Assembly (NCBI GenBank): GCA_903899885.1
Contig: CAIULK010000152.1
Location: forward strand, 1 to 64,000
DNA length: 64,000 nt
Source: an uncultured Rhodospirillaceae bacterium
Lineage (GTDB): Bacteria > Pseudomonadota > Alphaproteobacteria > Rhodospirillales > Magnetospirillaceae
Direction: 5' to 3'
Position 1 is the first letter of the stretch. Each line of letters begins with the position of its first letter. Shown here piece by piece: positions 18,000-26,369 of this stretch. The notes under the pieces are model-generated. The model worked only from the letters and a program-made list of their open reading frames with translations. It was not told the DNA's origin and did no database searches. The translations under genes were made by a program, and so were the position numbers.

Positions 18000-18743
18000 A
18001 TGACAAGCGATCGCCAAACCCACTTCGGCTTCCGGTCCGTTCCCGAGGACGAGAAAACCCATCTCGTCCGCGAGGTGTTCGATTCGGTGGCCTCGAAATA
18101 CGACCTGATGAACGACCTGATGAGCGCCGGGATTCACCGGCTGTGGAAATCGGCGTTCCTGGATTGGCTGCGTCCCCGCCCCGGCATGAGCTTGCTGGAC
18201 GTCGGCGGCGGCACCGGCGACATCGCCTTCGGGTTCAAGAAACGCGGCGGCGGGCCGGTGGTGGTGTGCGACATCAACCGCGAAATGCTGGCGGTCGGCC
18301 GCGACCGCGCCTTCGACCGCAATATCTTGGGTGGTATCGGCTGGGTGACCGGCGATGCCGAACATTTGCCGGTCAAGGACCGCTCGGTCGATGCCTATAC
18401 CATCGCGTTCTGCCTGCGCAATGTCACCCATATCGAACAGGCCATCGCCGACGCCTACCGGGTGTTGAAACCCGGCGGGCGGTTCATGTGCCTGGAATTC
18501 AGCCATGTGGTGATCCCCGGTTTGGCCCAGGCCTATGACGCCTATTCCTTCAACGTGCTGCCCTTGATCGGCGGCATGGTGACCGGCAACCGCGAGGCCT
18601 ATCAGTATTTGGTCGAAAGTATCCGCCGTTTCCCGCCGCAGGCCGAATTGGCCGCGATGATCGAAAAAGCCGGGTTCGAAAAGGTCGAGGTCCGCAATCT
18701 GTCGGGCGGCATCGCCGCGATTCATTCCGGCTGGCGCCTGTGA
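18000..18743 (+). CDS. ubiE: demethylmenaquinone/2-octaprenyl-methoxybenzoquinol methyltransferase UbiE
   Basis: A 247-residue class I SAM-dependent C-methyltransferase in ubiquinone (and, where present, menaquinone) synthesis. Visible are VFDSVASKYDLMNDLMSAGI, SAM motif I LLDVGGGTGDIAFGF, the post-motif TIAFCLRNV, and the conserved C-terminus GIAAIHSGWRL. ATG 18000 starts at the usual point (MTSDRQTHFGF). ubiB follows on the same strand after a hairpin-rich gap. Confidence 0.97.
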   Translation: MTSDRQTHFGFRSVPEDEKTHLVREVFDSVASKYDLMNDLMSAGIHRLWKSAFLDWLRPRPGMSLLDVGGGTGDIAFGFKKRGGGPVVVCDINREMLAVGRDRAFDRNILGGIGWVTGDAEHLPVKDRSVDAYTIAFCLRNVTHIEQAIADAYRVLKPGGRFMCLEFSHVVIPGLAQAYDAYSFNVLPLIGGMVTGNREAYQYLVESIRRFPPQAELAAMIEKAGFEKVEVRNLSGGIAAIHSGWRL

Positions 18744-18745
18744 TT

Positions 18746-18875
18746 CCGACGAACACGACGTGTTCGTTGGACCGCCGCGACCGCGGCGGCGCGCCCGTCG
18801 GCTTCGCCGACAGTCGTATGACTGCACGCGTGCGGGGCACGGGAGCCAAGCGCGCGGACGCGTGCGCCCGGCGAT
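18746..18875. repeat. hairpin-dense ubiE-ubiB intergenic region
   Basis: At least five separate inverted repeats lie in tandem: ACGAACACG/CGTGTTCGT (18749-18767), CCGCCGCG/CGCGGCGG (18772-18789), GTCGGC/GCCGAC (18797-18811), CAGTC/GACTG (18811-18824), and CGTGC/GCACG (18829-18841). Repeat copy C completes the block. None has a T tract. Confidence 0.65.
18842..18875 (+). repeat. dispersed GC-rich palindromic repeat, copy C
   Basis: Reads GGAGCCAAGCGCGCGGACGC and ends GTGCGCCCGGCGAT, related to copies at 9471 and 17881. Its right edge adjoins the ubiB leader. Both copies A and C are followed within 20 bases by AATTAAC. Confidence 0.55.
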
Positions 18876-18891
18876 TGAGGGGCCAATTAAC

Positions 18892-20421
18892 ATGATCCGT
18901 GCGATTAGGAACCTAAGCCGGGCGCTTCAAATCGGCCGCGTCTTGGCGCGGCACGATGCCCCGCTGCCGTTCGATGTGCCGCTGGCCGCCTTTGGCTTGG
19001 CGGTGCTGCGCCGCGGCCGCCATCGCCCCGGCCGCCCCGGCGAGCGTTTGGCCGAGGCCCTCACCGAATTGGGGCCGACCTTCATCAAATTGGGCCAAGC
19101 ACTGTCGATTCGCTCCGATCTGGTCGGCGAACAAATGGCCGCCGATCTGTCCAAGCTGCAAGACCGGTTGGCGCCGTTCCCGGCCGATGAGGCGCGGCGC
19201 ATCATCGAGGAGGATCTGGGCCGTCCGATCGAGCAACTGTACCGGTCGTTCGACGACCGGCCGGTCGCCGCCGCCTCGATCGCCCAGGTGCATTTCGCTG
19301 TGACCCACGATGGGCGCGAGGTCGCGGTCAAGGTGCTGCGCCCCAACATCGAAGCGGCGTTTCAACGCGACATCAATCTGCTGGAATGGCTGGCGGAACG
19401 GGCCGAGGCGGCCCGCCCGGGCCTGCGCCGTCTTCGCCTGCCGGAAACCGTGGAAACCTTCGCCGCCTCGGTGAAGATGGAAATGGATCTGCGGTTCGAG
19501 GCCGCCGCCGCCGCCGAGATGAGCGAGAATTTCGCGGGCGACCCCACCTTCCGGATTCCGGCGATCGACTGGACCCGCACCGCGCGGCGCGTGCTGACCC
19601 TGGAACGGGTGATCGGCCTGCCCGTGGACGAGCGCCGCAATATGATCGCCGCTGGGCACGACGCCGACGAGGTGCTGCGCAAAACCGCGGAAGCCTTCTT
19701 CCAAATGGTGTTCCGCGACGGCTTTTTTCATGCCGACATGCATCCGGGCAACCTGTTCATCGACGCCACGGGCAATCTGGTCGCGGTGGATTTCGGCATC
19801 ATGGGGCGCATCGACCGCCGTACCCAGCGCTTCCTGGGCCAGATGCTGATCGGTTTTCTTAACGGTGATTACCGCAAGGTTGCCGAGGTTCATTTCGAGG
19901 CGGGCTTCGTGCCGGTCGGTCAATCGGTCGATGCCTTCACCCAGGCCTGTCGTTCCATCGCCGAACCGATTCTGGGCTGCCCCCTGCACGAGATCTCGAT
20001 CGCCAAACTGCTGGGGCAGTTGTTCGCGATCACCGAGACCTTTTCGATGCAAACCCAACCACAATTGTTGTTGCTGCAAAAAAGCATGCTGGTTACCGAA
20101 GGGATTGGGCGTCGCCTGAACCCCAACGTCAATATGTGGGAATTGGCCCGGCCCTTGATCGAAAGCTGGATGATCCGCCACATGGGTCCGGCCGCCCGGC
20201 TGAAGGACATGGCGGTCGATGTGTGGACCGCGCTGGAAAAGCTGCCGACCCTGGTCCGCGCGATGGAGCATCTCACCGCCTCGGCGGTCGAGGGCGGAAT
20301 CAAGCTGCATCCCGACACCGTGCGCGATTTCACCGCCCGGCGTTCGGGTGGCGGCGGGTTTCCCTGGCTGGCGTGGGGAACCGCCGTGGTTTTGGCCCTA
20401 GTCCTGGTTTTCCGGCCGTAG
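18892..20421 (+). CDS. ubiB: ubiquinone biosynthesis kinase-like protein UbiB
   Basis: A 509-residue ABC1/ADCK-family protein needed for ubiquinone synthesis, probably an atypical ATPase that supports the Ubi enzymes. Visible are the KxGQ motif (FIKLGQALSIRSDL), the Ala-rich loop (VAAASIAQVHF), the catalytic-loop ADMHPGNLF and DFG in VDFGIMGRI. A C-terminal membrane anchor covers about residues 490-507. ATG 18892 is used. The last 24 bases overlap the convergent recX. Confidence 0.95.
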   Translation: MIRAIRNLSRALQIGRVLARHDAPLPFDVPLAAFGLAVLRRGRHRPGRPGERLAEALTELGPTFIKLGQALSIRSDLVGEQMAADLSKLQDRLAPFPADEARRIIEEDLGRPIEQLYRSFDDRPVAAASIAQVHFAVTHDGREVAVKVLRPNIEAAFQRDINLLEWLAERAEAARPGLRRLRLPETVETFAASVKMEMDLRFEAAAAAEMSENFAGDPTFRIPAIDWTRTARRVLTLERVIGLPVDERRNMIAAGHDADEVLRKTAEAFFQMVFRDGFFHADMHPGNLFIDATGNLVAVDFGIMGRIDRRTQRFLGQMLIGFLNGDYRKVAEVHFEAGFVPVGQSVDAFTQACRSIAEPILGCPLHEISIAKLLGQLFAITETFSMQTQPQLLLLQKSMLVTEGIGRRLNPNVNMWELARPLIESWMIRHMGPAARLKDMAVDVWTALEKLPTLVRAMEHLTASAVEGGIKLHPDTVRDFTARRSGGGGFPWLAWGTAVVLALVLVFRP

Positions 20422-20907
20422 CAGCGCGTCGATCACCCGGCGCGCCGTGTCGTAATCAAAGCCGGCGCGGCCCAAGACCGCCAAATCCCGCATCCGCCGC
20501 TCGGCGCTGAGGCCCAATTTGCGCCGCCGCGCCAGTTCGCGGGCGGCTTGCAAATCCTCCTCGGGTCCGCCGATCAGCGGATCGACCAATTCGGCGGCGA
20601 TCCCCTTGGCCGCCAAGGTGCCGCGAATCACCCGGGTCGAGCGGCCCTGACGGCGCAACCCGGCCGCCTTGCGTTCGGCGTATCCGGCGTCATCGATCCA
20701 ACCCTGGGCGATGCAACGTTCGATCAGCGCATCGACCAAGGGAACCACCTCGTCCCGCTCGCCGCCCCAATGGGCCAGCGAGCGATCCACCTTGCGCATC
20801 AGCACCCGGCGCAGATTGGCGGCCGAGCTGTCGAAGCGTTCCAGATAATGCAACGCGGCATTTTCCAGATAGGTCGCGGTGATCTTGGGCGGCACTTTCG
20901 GGGTCAT
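20398..20907 (-). CDS. recX: RecX-family regulatory protein
   Basis: A 169-residue helical protein with RecX features: ATYLENAALHYLERFDSSAA, then LRRVLMRKVDRSLAHWG, then three-helix repeats with YAERKAAGLRRQGRSTRVIR. RecX inhibits RecA filament growth. recA is not in the window. ATG 20907 gives the usual length. The gene is convergent with ubiB (overlap 24 bases) and divergent from the glutamate-cysteine ligase gene. Confidence 0.88.
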   Translation of the reverse strand: MTPKVPPKITATYLENAALHYLERFDSSAANLRRVLMRKVDRSLAHWGGERDEVVPLVDALIERCIAQGWIDDAGYAERKAAGLRRQGRSTRVIRGTLAAKGIAAELVDPLIGGPEEDLQAARELARRRKLGLSAERRMRDLAVLGRAGFDYDTARRVIDALLRPENQD

Positions 20908-20970
20908 TTGGCCAGTATACCCGTAACGCCGGTCTTGACGCGGGGGGAAAGTGGGGCCACGGTGCCGGCC

Positions 20971-22332
20971 ATGTCCGCTCCCGCGCAAGCCGGTGGCGAA
21001 CCGATCGTGGCGAAACGTCAGTTGGTCGAATTCCTCGAAGCCGGGTGCAAACCGCGCGAGGCATGGCGAATTGGCACCGAGCACGAAAAGTTCGCCTTTC
21101 GCCTGTCCGATTTGTCGCCGCTCGCCTACGACGCCGGTATCAAAAACCTGCTGGAGGGATTGACCGCGTTCGGCTGGACGCCGGTTTTGGAAAACGGCGC
21201 GGTGATCGCGCTGTCCGAACCGGGCGGGGCGGCGATCACCTTGGAACCGGGCGGGCAGTTGGAACTGTCGGGCGCGCCGTTGGAAACCCTGCACCAAACC
21301 TGTTGCGAGGCCTATCGCCATCTGGAGCAGGTCAAGCGGTTGGGCGACAGGATGGGGGTCGGCTTTCTCGGGGTCGGCTTTCACCCCAAGGCGCGGCGCG
21401 AGGATTTCGCCTGGATGCCCAAGGACCGCTACCGCATCATGCGGGCCTATATGCCCGTCAAGGGTGGGCAGGGTCTGGACATGATGCTGCGCACCTGCAC
21501 CGTCCAAGCCAATCTGGATTACGCCTCGGAATCCGACATGGTGCGCAAGCTGCGCGCCTCGCTGGCCTTGCAGCCGGTGGTGACGGCGCTGTTCGCCAGC
21601 TCGCCCTTCGTCGAGGGGAAGCCCACCGGTTTGCTGTCGAACCGCGCCCAGGCCTGGACCGACACCGATTCCGACCGCACCGGCTTGTTGCCCTTCGCCT
21701 TCGAGCCGGGCATGGGGTTCGAGCGCTATGTCGATTGGATGCTCGACGTGCCGATGTATTTCGTGTTCCGGGACGGACGCTACATCGACGCGGCGGGACA
21801 GAGTTTCAAGGATTTCATGGCGGGCAAGCTGGCCGCCCTGCCGGGCGAACGTCCGACCATCAATGACTGGGCCGACCATCTGACCACCGCCTTCCCCGAG
21901 GTGCGGCTGAAGCGGTTCTTGGAAATGCGCGGCGCCGACGGCGGTCCGTGGAACCGGGTGTGCGCCTTGCCCGCGTTATGGACCGGGTTGTTGTATGACG
22001 ACGCCTCGCTCGACGCCGCGCTCGACCTTGGCAAGGGCTGGACACCCAGCCAGCGCGAACGCTTGCGCCAGGACGTCATCCGCCTGGGGCTGAAAGCCGA
22101 AATCGGCGGGCGAACCGTGCAGGATCTGGCCAAAACCCTGTTGGGTTTGGCGGACGCGGGCCTTGCGCGCCGCAATCGGTTGAACGACGCGGGCGAGGAT
22201 GAAACGTTCCACCTCGACTCCTTGCGCCGAATCGCGGATTCTGGCCGCACCCCCGCCGAGGAAATGCTGGACGCATTCCATGGCCGCTGGCAGGGCAGCG
22301 TCGATCCGTTGTTCGCCGAGTATTGCTATTAG
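20971..22332 (+). CDS. gshA: glutamate-cysteine ligase (GCS2, plant/alphaproteobacterial type)
   Basis: A 453-residue enzyme making gamma-glutamylcysteine, the first step of glutathione synthesis. Family marks: WRIGTEHEKFAFRL near the N-terminus, SEPGGAAITLEPGGQLELSG, and the TCTVQANLDYASESDMVRK stretch. ATG 20971 is used; the frame is open upstream over recX in antisense. The chorismate mutase gene follows 12 bases after its stop. Confidence 0.92.
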   Translation: MSAPAQAGGEPIVAKRQLVEFLEAGCKPREAWRIGTEHEKFAFRLSDLSPLAYDAGIKNLLEGLTAFGWTPVLENGAVIALSEPGGAAITLEPGGQLELSGAPLETLHQTCCEAYRHLEQVKRLGDRMGVGFLGVGFHPKARREDFAWMPKDRYRIMRAYMPVKGGQGLDMMLRTCTVQANLDYASESDMVRKLRASLALQPVVTALFASSPFVEGKPTGLLSNRAQAWTDTDSDRTGLLPFAFEPGMGFERYVDWMLDVPMYFVFRDGRYIDAAGQSFKDFMAGKLAALPGERPTINDWADHLTTAFPEVRLKRFLEMRGADGGPWNRVCALPALWTGLLYDDASLDAALDLGKGWTPSQRERLRQDVIRLGLKAEIGGRTVQDLAKTLLGLADAGLARRNRLNDAGEDETFHLDSLRRIADSGRTPAEEMLDAFHGRWQGSVDPLFAEYCY

Positions 22333-22344
22333 AGGAGGTTGTCC

Positions 22345-22641
22345 GTGGCCGATTGCTCGACCCTCGCCGACGTGCGTGTCCAGATCGATCGTCTGGACCG
22401 GCGGATCGTGTCCCTGATCGCCGAACGCGCGGGTTACGTCGAGCAGGCCGCCCGCCTTAAAAAGGAAAAGGCGCAGGTGATCGATCTTGGCCGGATTGAG
22501 GAAATCATCGGCAAGGTCCGCCACCTCGCCAACGAAAACGGCACTTCGCCCGAGCTGGTCGAGAATATCTACCGCGCGATGATCGACGCCTTCATCATGC
22601 ACGAAAGCCACGAATGGACGCGGCTGCATTCGGAGCCGTGA
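22345..22641 (+). CDS. AroQ-type chorismate mutase
   Basis: A 98-residue all-helical protein with the AroQ pattern: VQIDRLDRRIVSLIAERAGY in helix 1 and AARLKKEKAQVIDLGR with the active-site lysine. It converts chorismate to prephenate. The start is GTG 22345, six bases after AGGAGG at 22333-22338; the earlier TTG at 22339 is too close to that site. A PchB-like isochorismate-pyruvate lyase is the close alternative, but no siderophore genes are here. Confidence 0.85.
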   Translation: MADCSTLADVRVQIDRLDRRIVSLIAERAGYVEQAARLKKEKAQVIDLGRIEEIIGKVRHLANENGTSPELVENIYRAMIDAFIMHESHEWTRLHSEP

Positions 22642-22675
22642 AAAACCCGGCGGTACGAGACCGCCGGTTTTAAAT
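22641..22675. terminator. bidirectional terminator between chorismate mutase and leuB
   Basis: CCGGCGGT (22647-22654) pairs with ACCGCCGG (22660-22667) across ACGAG. The stem is flanked by AAAA on the left and TTTT on the right, so it can end both convergent transcripts. Confidence 0.75.
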
Positions 22676-22677
22676 CC

Positions 22678-23787
22678 CTACGCCTGAACCTTATCCATCT
22701 CGCGCACGATCGCCTCGCCCATCACGGTGGTCGAGACCTTCGCCTTGCCCGGCTGCATGATGTCGGCGGTACGCAGCCCGCCCTTCAGCACGCCGCGCAC
22801 GGCGGCTTCGATCTGGTCGGCTTCGCTGACCATATCAAAGGAATAGCGCAGGCACATCGCGAAGCTGAGAATGGTCGCCAGCGGATTGGCGATGTCCTTG
22901 CCCGCGATGTCGGGGGCCGAGCCGTGGATCGGTTCATACAGCGCGCGGACCTTGCCCGTGGCGTCCGGCGCGCCCAGCGAGGCGGACGGCAGCATGCCCA
23001 GCGAGCCGGTCAGCATCGAGGCACAGTCGGACAGAATATCGCCGAAGGTGTTTTCGGTGACCATCACGTCGAACTGCTTGGGGTTGCGCACCAGCTGCAT
23101 GGCGGCGTTATCGACGTACATGTGGGTCAGCTCGACATCGGGATAGTCGGACTGTTGCAGCTTGATCATCTCCTCGCGCCACAGCACCGTGCATTCCAGC
23201 ACGTTGGCCTTGTCGACCGAGCAGACCCGGCGGTTGCGCTTGCGGGCCAGATCAAAGGCCACCCGGCCGATGCGGCGGATTTCCTCGGTGGTGTAGACCA
23301 GGGTGTTGACACCCCGGCGGCTGCCGTCGGGCAGGGTTTCGATGCCGCGCGGCTCGCCGAAATACAGCCCGCCGGTCAATTCGCGGACGATCATGATGTC
23401 GAGGCCCGACACGATCTCGGCCTTCAAGGTCGAGGCATCGACCAGCGCGTCGAACACCACGGCGGGGCGAAGATTGGCGAACAGGCCCATTTCCTTGCGG
23501 ATGCCGAGCAGGCCGCGTTCCGGCTTCTTGTCGAAGGGCAGGTCGTCCCACTTCGGACCGCCGACCGCGCCCAGCAGCACGGCGTCGGCGGCCATCGCGT
23601 CGATCAGGGTCTGTTCGGGCAGCGGCGTGCCGCAGGCGTCATAGGCGCATCCGCCGATCAGGCCCTCCGAAATATCGAATTCGATTCCGCGCTTCTTGGA
23701 CAGCCAGTCGATGATGCGGCGAACCTGAACCATCGCCTCGGCACCAATACCGTCACCGGGCAGAATAAGGAGTTTCTTGGCAGCCAT
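22678..23787 (-). CDS. leuB: 3-isopropylmalate dehydrogenase
   Basis: A 369-residue NAD-dependent enzyme of leucine synthesis. Visible are [29 protein letters not shown], the metal/substrate site [13 protein letters not shown], and [23 protein letters not shown] 23787 has GAGG seven bases upstream; the ATG at 23793 lies only one base past that site, so the downstream start is preferred. leuD is 105 bases upstream on the same strand. leuC is not in the window. Confidence 0.96.
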   Translation of the reverse strand: MAAKKLLILPGDGIGAEAMVQVRRIIDWLSKKRGIEFDISEGLIGGCAYDACGTPLPEQTLIDAMAADAVLLGAVGGPKWDDLPFDKKPERGLLGIRKEMGLFANLRPAVVFDALVDASTLKAEIVSGLDIMIVRELTGGLYFGEPRGIETLPDGSRRGVNTLVYTTEEIRRIGRVAFDLARKRNRRVCSVDKANVLECTVLWREEMIKLQQSDYPDVELTHMYVDNAAMQLVRNPKQFDVMVTENTFGDILSDCASMLTGSLGMLPSASLGAPDATGKVRALYEPIHGSAPDIAGKDIANPLATILSFAMCLRYSFDMVSEADQIEAAVRGVLKGGLRTADIMQPGKAKVSTTVMGEAIVREMDKVQA

Positions 23788-23814
23788 CGACATACCTCAT
23801 CAATTTAAGTGCAT

Positions 23815-23840
23815 ACTGGGGTACCCACTGGGGTGCCCCA
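23815..23840. repeat. short tandem/palindromic motif in the leuD-leuB gap
   Basis: ACTGGGGTACCC and ACTGGGGTGCCCC lie back to back, and the second forms a TGGGG/CCCCA hairpin. It is 30-50 bases upstream of the leuB start and could be an mRNA processing or regulatory structure. Confidence 0.4.
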
Positions 23841-23891
23841 AAAACCGTCGTCCGTCAATCCTTCTCGCCCCGGTAGAGGGGCGTGACATCG

Positions 23892-24497
23892 CTACATCCA
23901 GGGCTGAGCGGCGGCGCGGGTGGTTTCGAACGCGGCGATCCTATCCTGTTTTTGCAGGGTCAGGCCGATATCATCCAATCCATTCAGCAGACAATGCTTG
24001 CGGAAGGGGTCGATCTCGAAGCGGATGCAGCCGCCATCGGGACCCCGGATTTCCTGCGCTTCCAGATCGATGGTAACGGTGGCGTTGGCGCCGCGCGAGG
24101 CGTCGTCCATCAGCTTATCGACCTGCTCTTGCGGCAGTTTGATCGGCAGGATACCGTTCTTGAAACAGTTATTATAGAAGATGTCGGCGAAGCTGGTGGC
24201 GATGACGCAGCGGATGCCGAAATCGGCGATCGCCCACGGCGCATGCTCGCGCGACGAGCCGCAGCCGAAATTCGCCCCGGCAACCAGGATCTTGGCTTGC
24301 CGCCACGCCGCCTTGTTCAGCACGAAATCGGGGATTTCCTTGCCGTCCGGGGTATAGCGCATCTCGTCGAACAGATTGCGGCCAAGACCGGTCCTCTTGA
24401 TGGTCTTCAGGAACTGCTTGGGGATGATCATGTCGGTATCGACGTTGATCATGGGCAGCGGCGCCGCGACGCCGACCAATACCGTGAACTTTTCCAT
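23892..24497 (-). CDS. leuD: 3-isopropylmalate dehydratase small subunit
   Basis: A 201-residue LeuD with the swivelling-domain signature [17 protein letters not shown] and an N-terminal [20 protein letters not shown]. It works with LeuC to isomerise isopropylmalate. leuB follows on the same strand. The upstream neighbour is the divergent flagellar fliK, so leuC must be elsewhere. Confidence 0.95.
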   Translation of the reverse strand: MEKFTVLVGVAAPLPMINVDTDMIIPKQFLKTIKRTGLGRNLFDEMRYTPDGKEIPDFVLNKAAWRQAKILVAGANFGCGSSREHAPWAIADFGIRCVIATSFADIFYNNCFKNGILPIKLPQEQVDKLMDDASRGANATVTIDLEAQEIRGPDGGCIRFEIDPFRKHCLLNGLDDIGLTLQKQDRIAAFETTRAAAQPWM

Positions 24498-24664
24498 GGT
24501 CTATCCCGAAGCTGGATCGAAAGCGGGTTTGCTAGCCGATTTCGCGCCTCGCTGCAACCAACGATTCCCACCCGGCAGAATCTTCCGCTGTCCGGCGGCA
24601 TAAACTGCCGGGCGATCCACCGCGATTTCCGTCGAAAGCACCGTTTTCCGCCGTTTTTCGGATC

Positions 24665-24680
24665 TGGCACGGCGAATGCA
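24665..24680 (+). promoter_or_regulatory. sigma-54 promoter of the fliK-flgD-flgE unit
   Basis: TGGCACGGCGAATGCA matches the sigma-54 consensus TGGCACG-N4-TTGCW at 15 of the defined positions' core: GG at -24 and GC at -12 have the required 10-base separation. Transcription would begin near 24692, about 35 bases before the fliK ATG. The sigma-54 activator flbD is encoded in the same flagellar block (33607). Confidence 0.75.
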
Positions 24681-24726
24681 AAAGAATTGGCGTCCCAAGG
24701 CCTCTCCCCTGTCGAGGAAGCGAATC

Positions 24727-26358
24727 ATGACGATCACCGCGCTCAACAATCCGACGCTCGACCCGTCGAACGCCCCGGCCCCCGCCCAACAAAAGGCGAA
24801 TCCGGCGATTTCGGCCGAGCAGGAGTTTCTTCAGACGCTGCAGTCGTCCTTGAACTTCTCCACCACGGGGATGACGCCCGCGATCACCACCGCGCTGGCC
24901 GGAACCCTTAATCGGCCGACCCCGTTGCCGAGCGATCATTCGCGATCGACGAACAACAACGCGTCCGGTCAGCCGACGCAGTCGACGGCGCAGAATAATG
25001 CTCCCGCGCCGGTCGATGCGCCCGCGCCGACCCAGCAGGCCGCCGCGCCCAGCCAGGCGCCGCAGTCCAGCGACACACACACGACCACCTCCTCCTCGAA
25101 GGACGACACGGCAACGTCGAACGCTCCGGCCGCGACGACCACCGACACCAGCGCCGCGACCGATGCCGCCGCTCAGGTCCAGGGCCAAGTGCTGGCCGCC
25201 GCCTTCCAGACCCAGGCGCAGACGGTGCAGACCTCGGGCGGGCCGGTTCAGCAGACCGTCGCCGACACCAACACCAATGCCGATCAGAATCCGTTTGATT
25301 GGTTGGACAAGATGCACGGCGCCAGCATCGCCCAGCTGACCCAGCAGATCACCTCCGATACGTCCAGTGGTCCGGTGGTTCAAAACGCCGGTCCGGCGGT
25401 CGATACAACCGAAACCAGCGGCAACGGCAAAAGCTTCGGCATCGCCGCCGGGCTGCAAAACCAAGGTCCCGTCGATCCGGTGCAGGCCCAGGCCGATACC
25501 CTGGCGCAGAGCCTGAACGGCACGGGCGCGGCGATCAGCGTTTCGGTCAAGGTGACCGGTCCCGCCATCACCCAGGTTGCCACCGACGACACCGCCGCCC
25601 AAGCCGCGCAGGCCGTTCCGCAGCAGCCGGTGGATACCGCCCCGGTTTCGTTGGCCGCCACGCCGGCCGTCAGTTCCCAGGCGCAAGGCGCCCAGGACGA
25701 TGCCGCCGCCGCCCAGGCCGCCGAAAACGCCCAGGTGCAGGCCCAAGTGGTCGAGCAGACCACCGCCGCCGTCACCACCGCCGCCGTGACCCATGCGGCC
25801 GCCGCCGAGGCCCCCGCCGCCGAGCCCACCCCGATCACCGGGGTCGGTGCCACGCAGTCGGCCGATGCCGCGCAAAAGACCTCGGCCCCGGCCGCCGCGC
25901 GTGCGCCGCAGCCGTCCAGCCAATTGGAACAAAAGGAAATCCTCGATCAGATTTCCGTGCAGATCAACAAGGCCGCCGCCAACGGCAACGACACCATCAA
26001 GGTGAATTTGAAGCCGGTCGAATTGGGCCGCATCGAAATCAAGCTTGAGATGGGAAACAACGGTCAGGTGACCGCGACCGTCACGGCGGATAATCCCAAC
26101 ACCTTGGCGATGCTGCAAAAGAACTCGGCCGATCTCAGCAAGTCGCTGTCGGACGCCGGGTTGCAGGCCAATGCCGGGTCGCTGAACTTCAATCTGCGTG
26201 GCGATCAGCAGCAGCAACAAACCACCAATGATGACGGATCGCGCGCGCAGCGCCGCCGGGCCTTGGCGTCGATGGACACGGGCGATCTGCCCGCGATCGG
26301 CGCGCTGGCCCAGTCGCGGGCCGCCGGGATCATGTCGGGCGTCAATATTCAGGTTTAA
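24727..26358 (+). CDS. fliK: flagellar hook-length control protein FliK
   Basis: A 543-residue protein, Ala/Gln/Thr/Pro-rich over residues 1-400 as expected for a secreted molecular ruler. The C-terminal Flg_hook domain (about 400-510: KVNLKPVELGRIEIKLEMGN) flips the export gate from hook to filament substrates. ATG 24727 has GAGGAAG upstream and lies behind the sigma-54 promoter. flgD follows 11 bases after the stop. Confidence 0.9.
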   Translation: MTITALNNPTLDPSNAPAPAQQKANPAISAEQEFLQTLQSSLNFSTTGMTPAITTALAGTLNRPTPLPSDHSRSTNNNASGQPTQSTAQNNAPAPVDAPAPTQQAAAPSQAPQSSDTHTTTSSSKDDTATSNAPAATTTDTSAATDAAAQVQGQVLAAAFQTQAQTVQTSGGPVQQTVADTNTNADQNPFDWLDKMHGASIAQLTQQITSDTSSGPVVQNAGPAVDTTETSGNGKSFGIAAGLQNQGPVDPVQAQADTLAQSLNGTGAAISVSVKVTGPAITQVATDDTAAQAAQAVPQQPVDTAPVSLAATPAVSSQAQGAQDDAAAAQAAENAQVQAQVVEQTTAAVTTAAVTHAAAAEAPAAEPTPITGVGATQSADAAQKTSAPAAARAPQPSSQLEQKEILDQISVQINKAAANGNDTIKVNLKPVELGRIEIKLEMGNNGQVTATVTADNPNTLAMLQKNSADLSKSLSDAGLQANAGSLNFNLRGDQQQQQTTNDDGSRAQRRRALASMDTGDLPAIGALAQSRAAGIMSGVNIQV

Positions 26359-26369
26359 GGAATCGTGCC

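Noticed and set aside
23815-23840. Leucine attenuator upstream of leuB
   Set aside because: No short leader peptide with leucine codons and no alternative terminator/antiterminator stems are visible.
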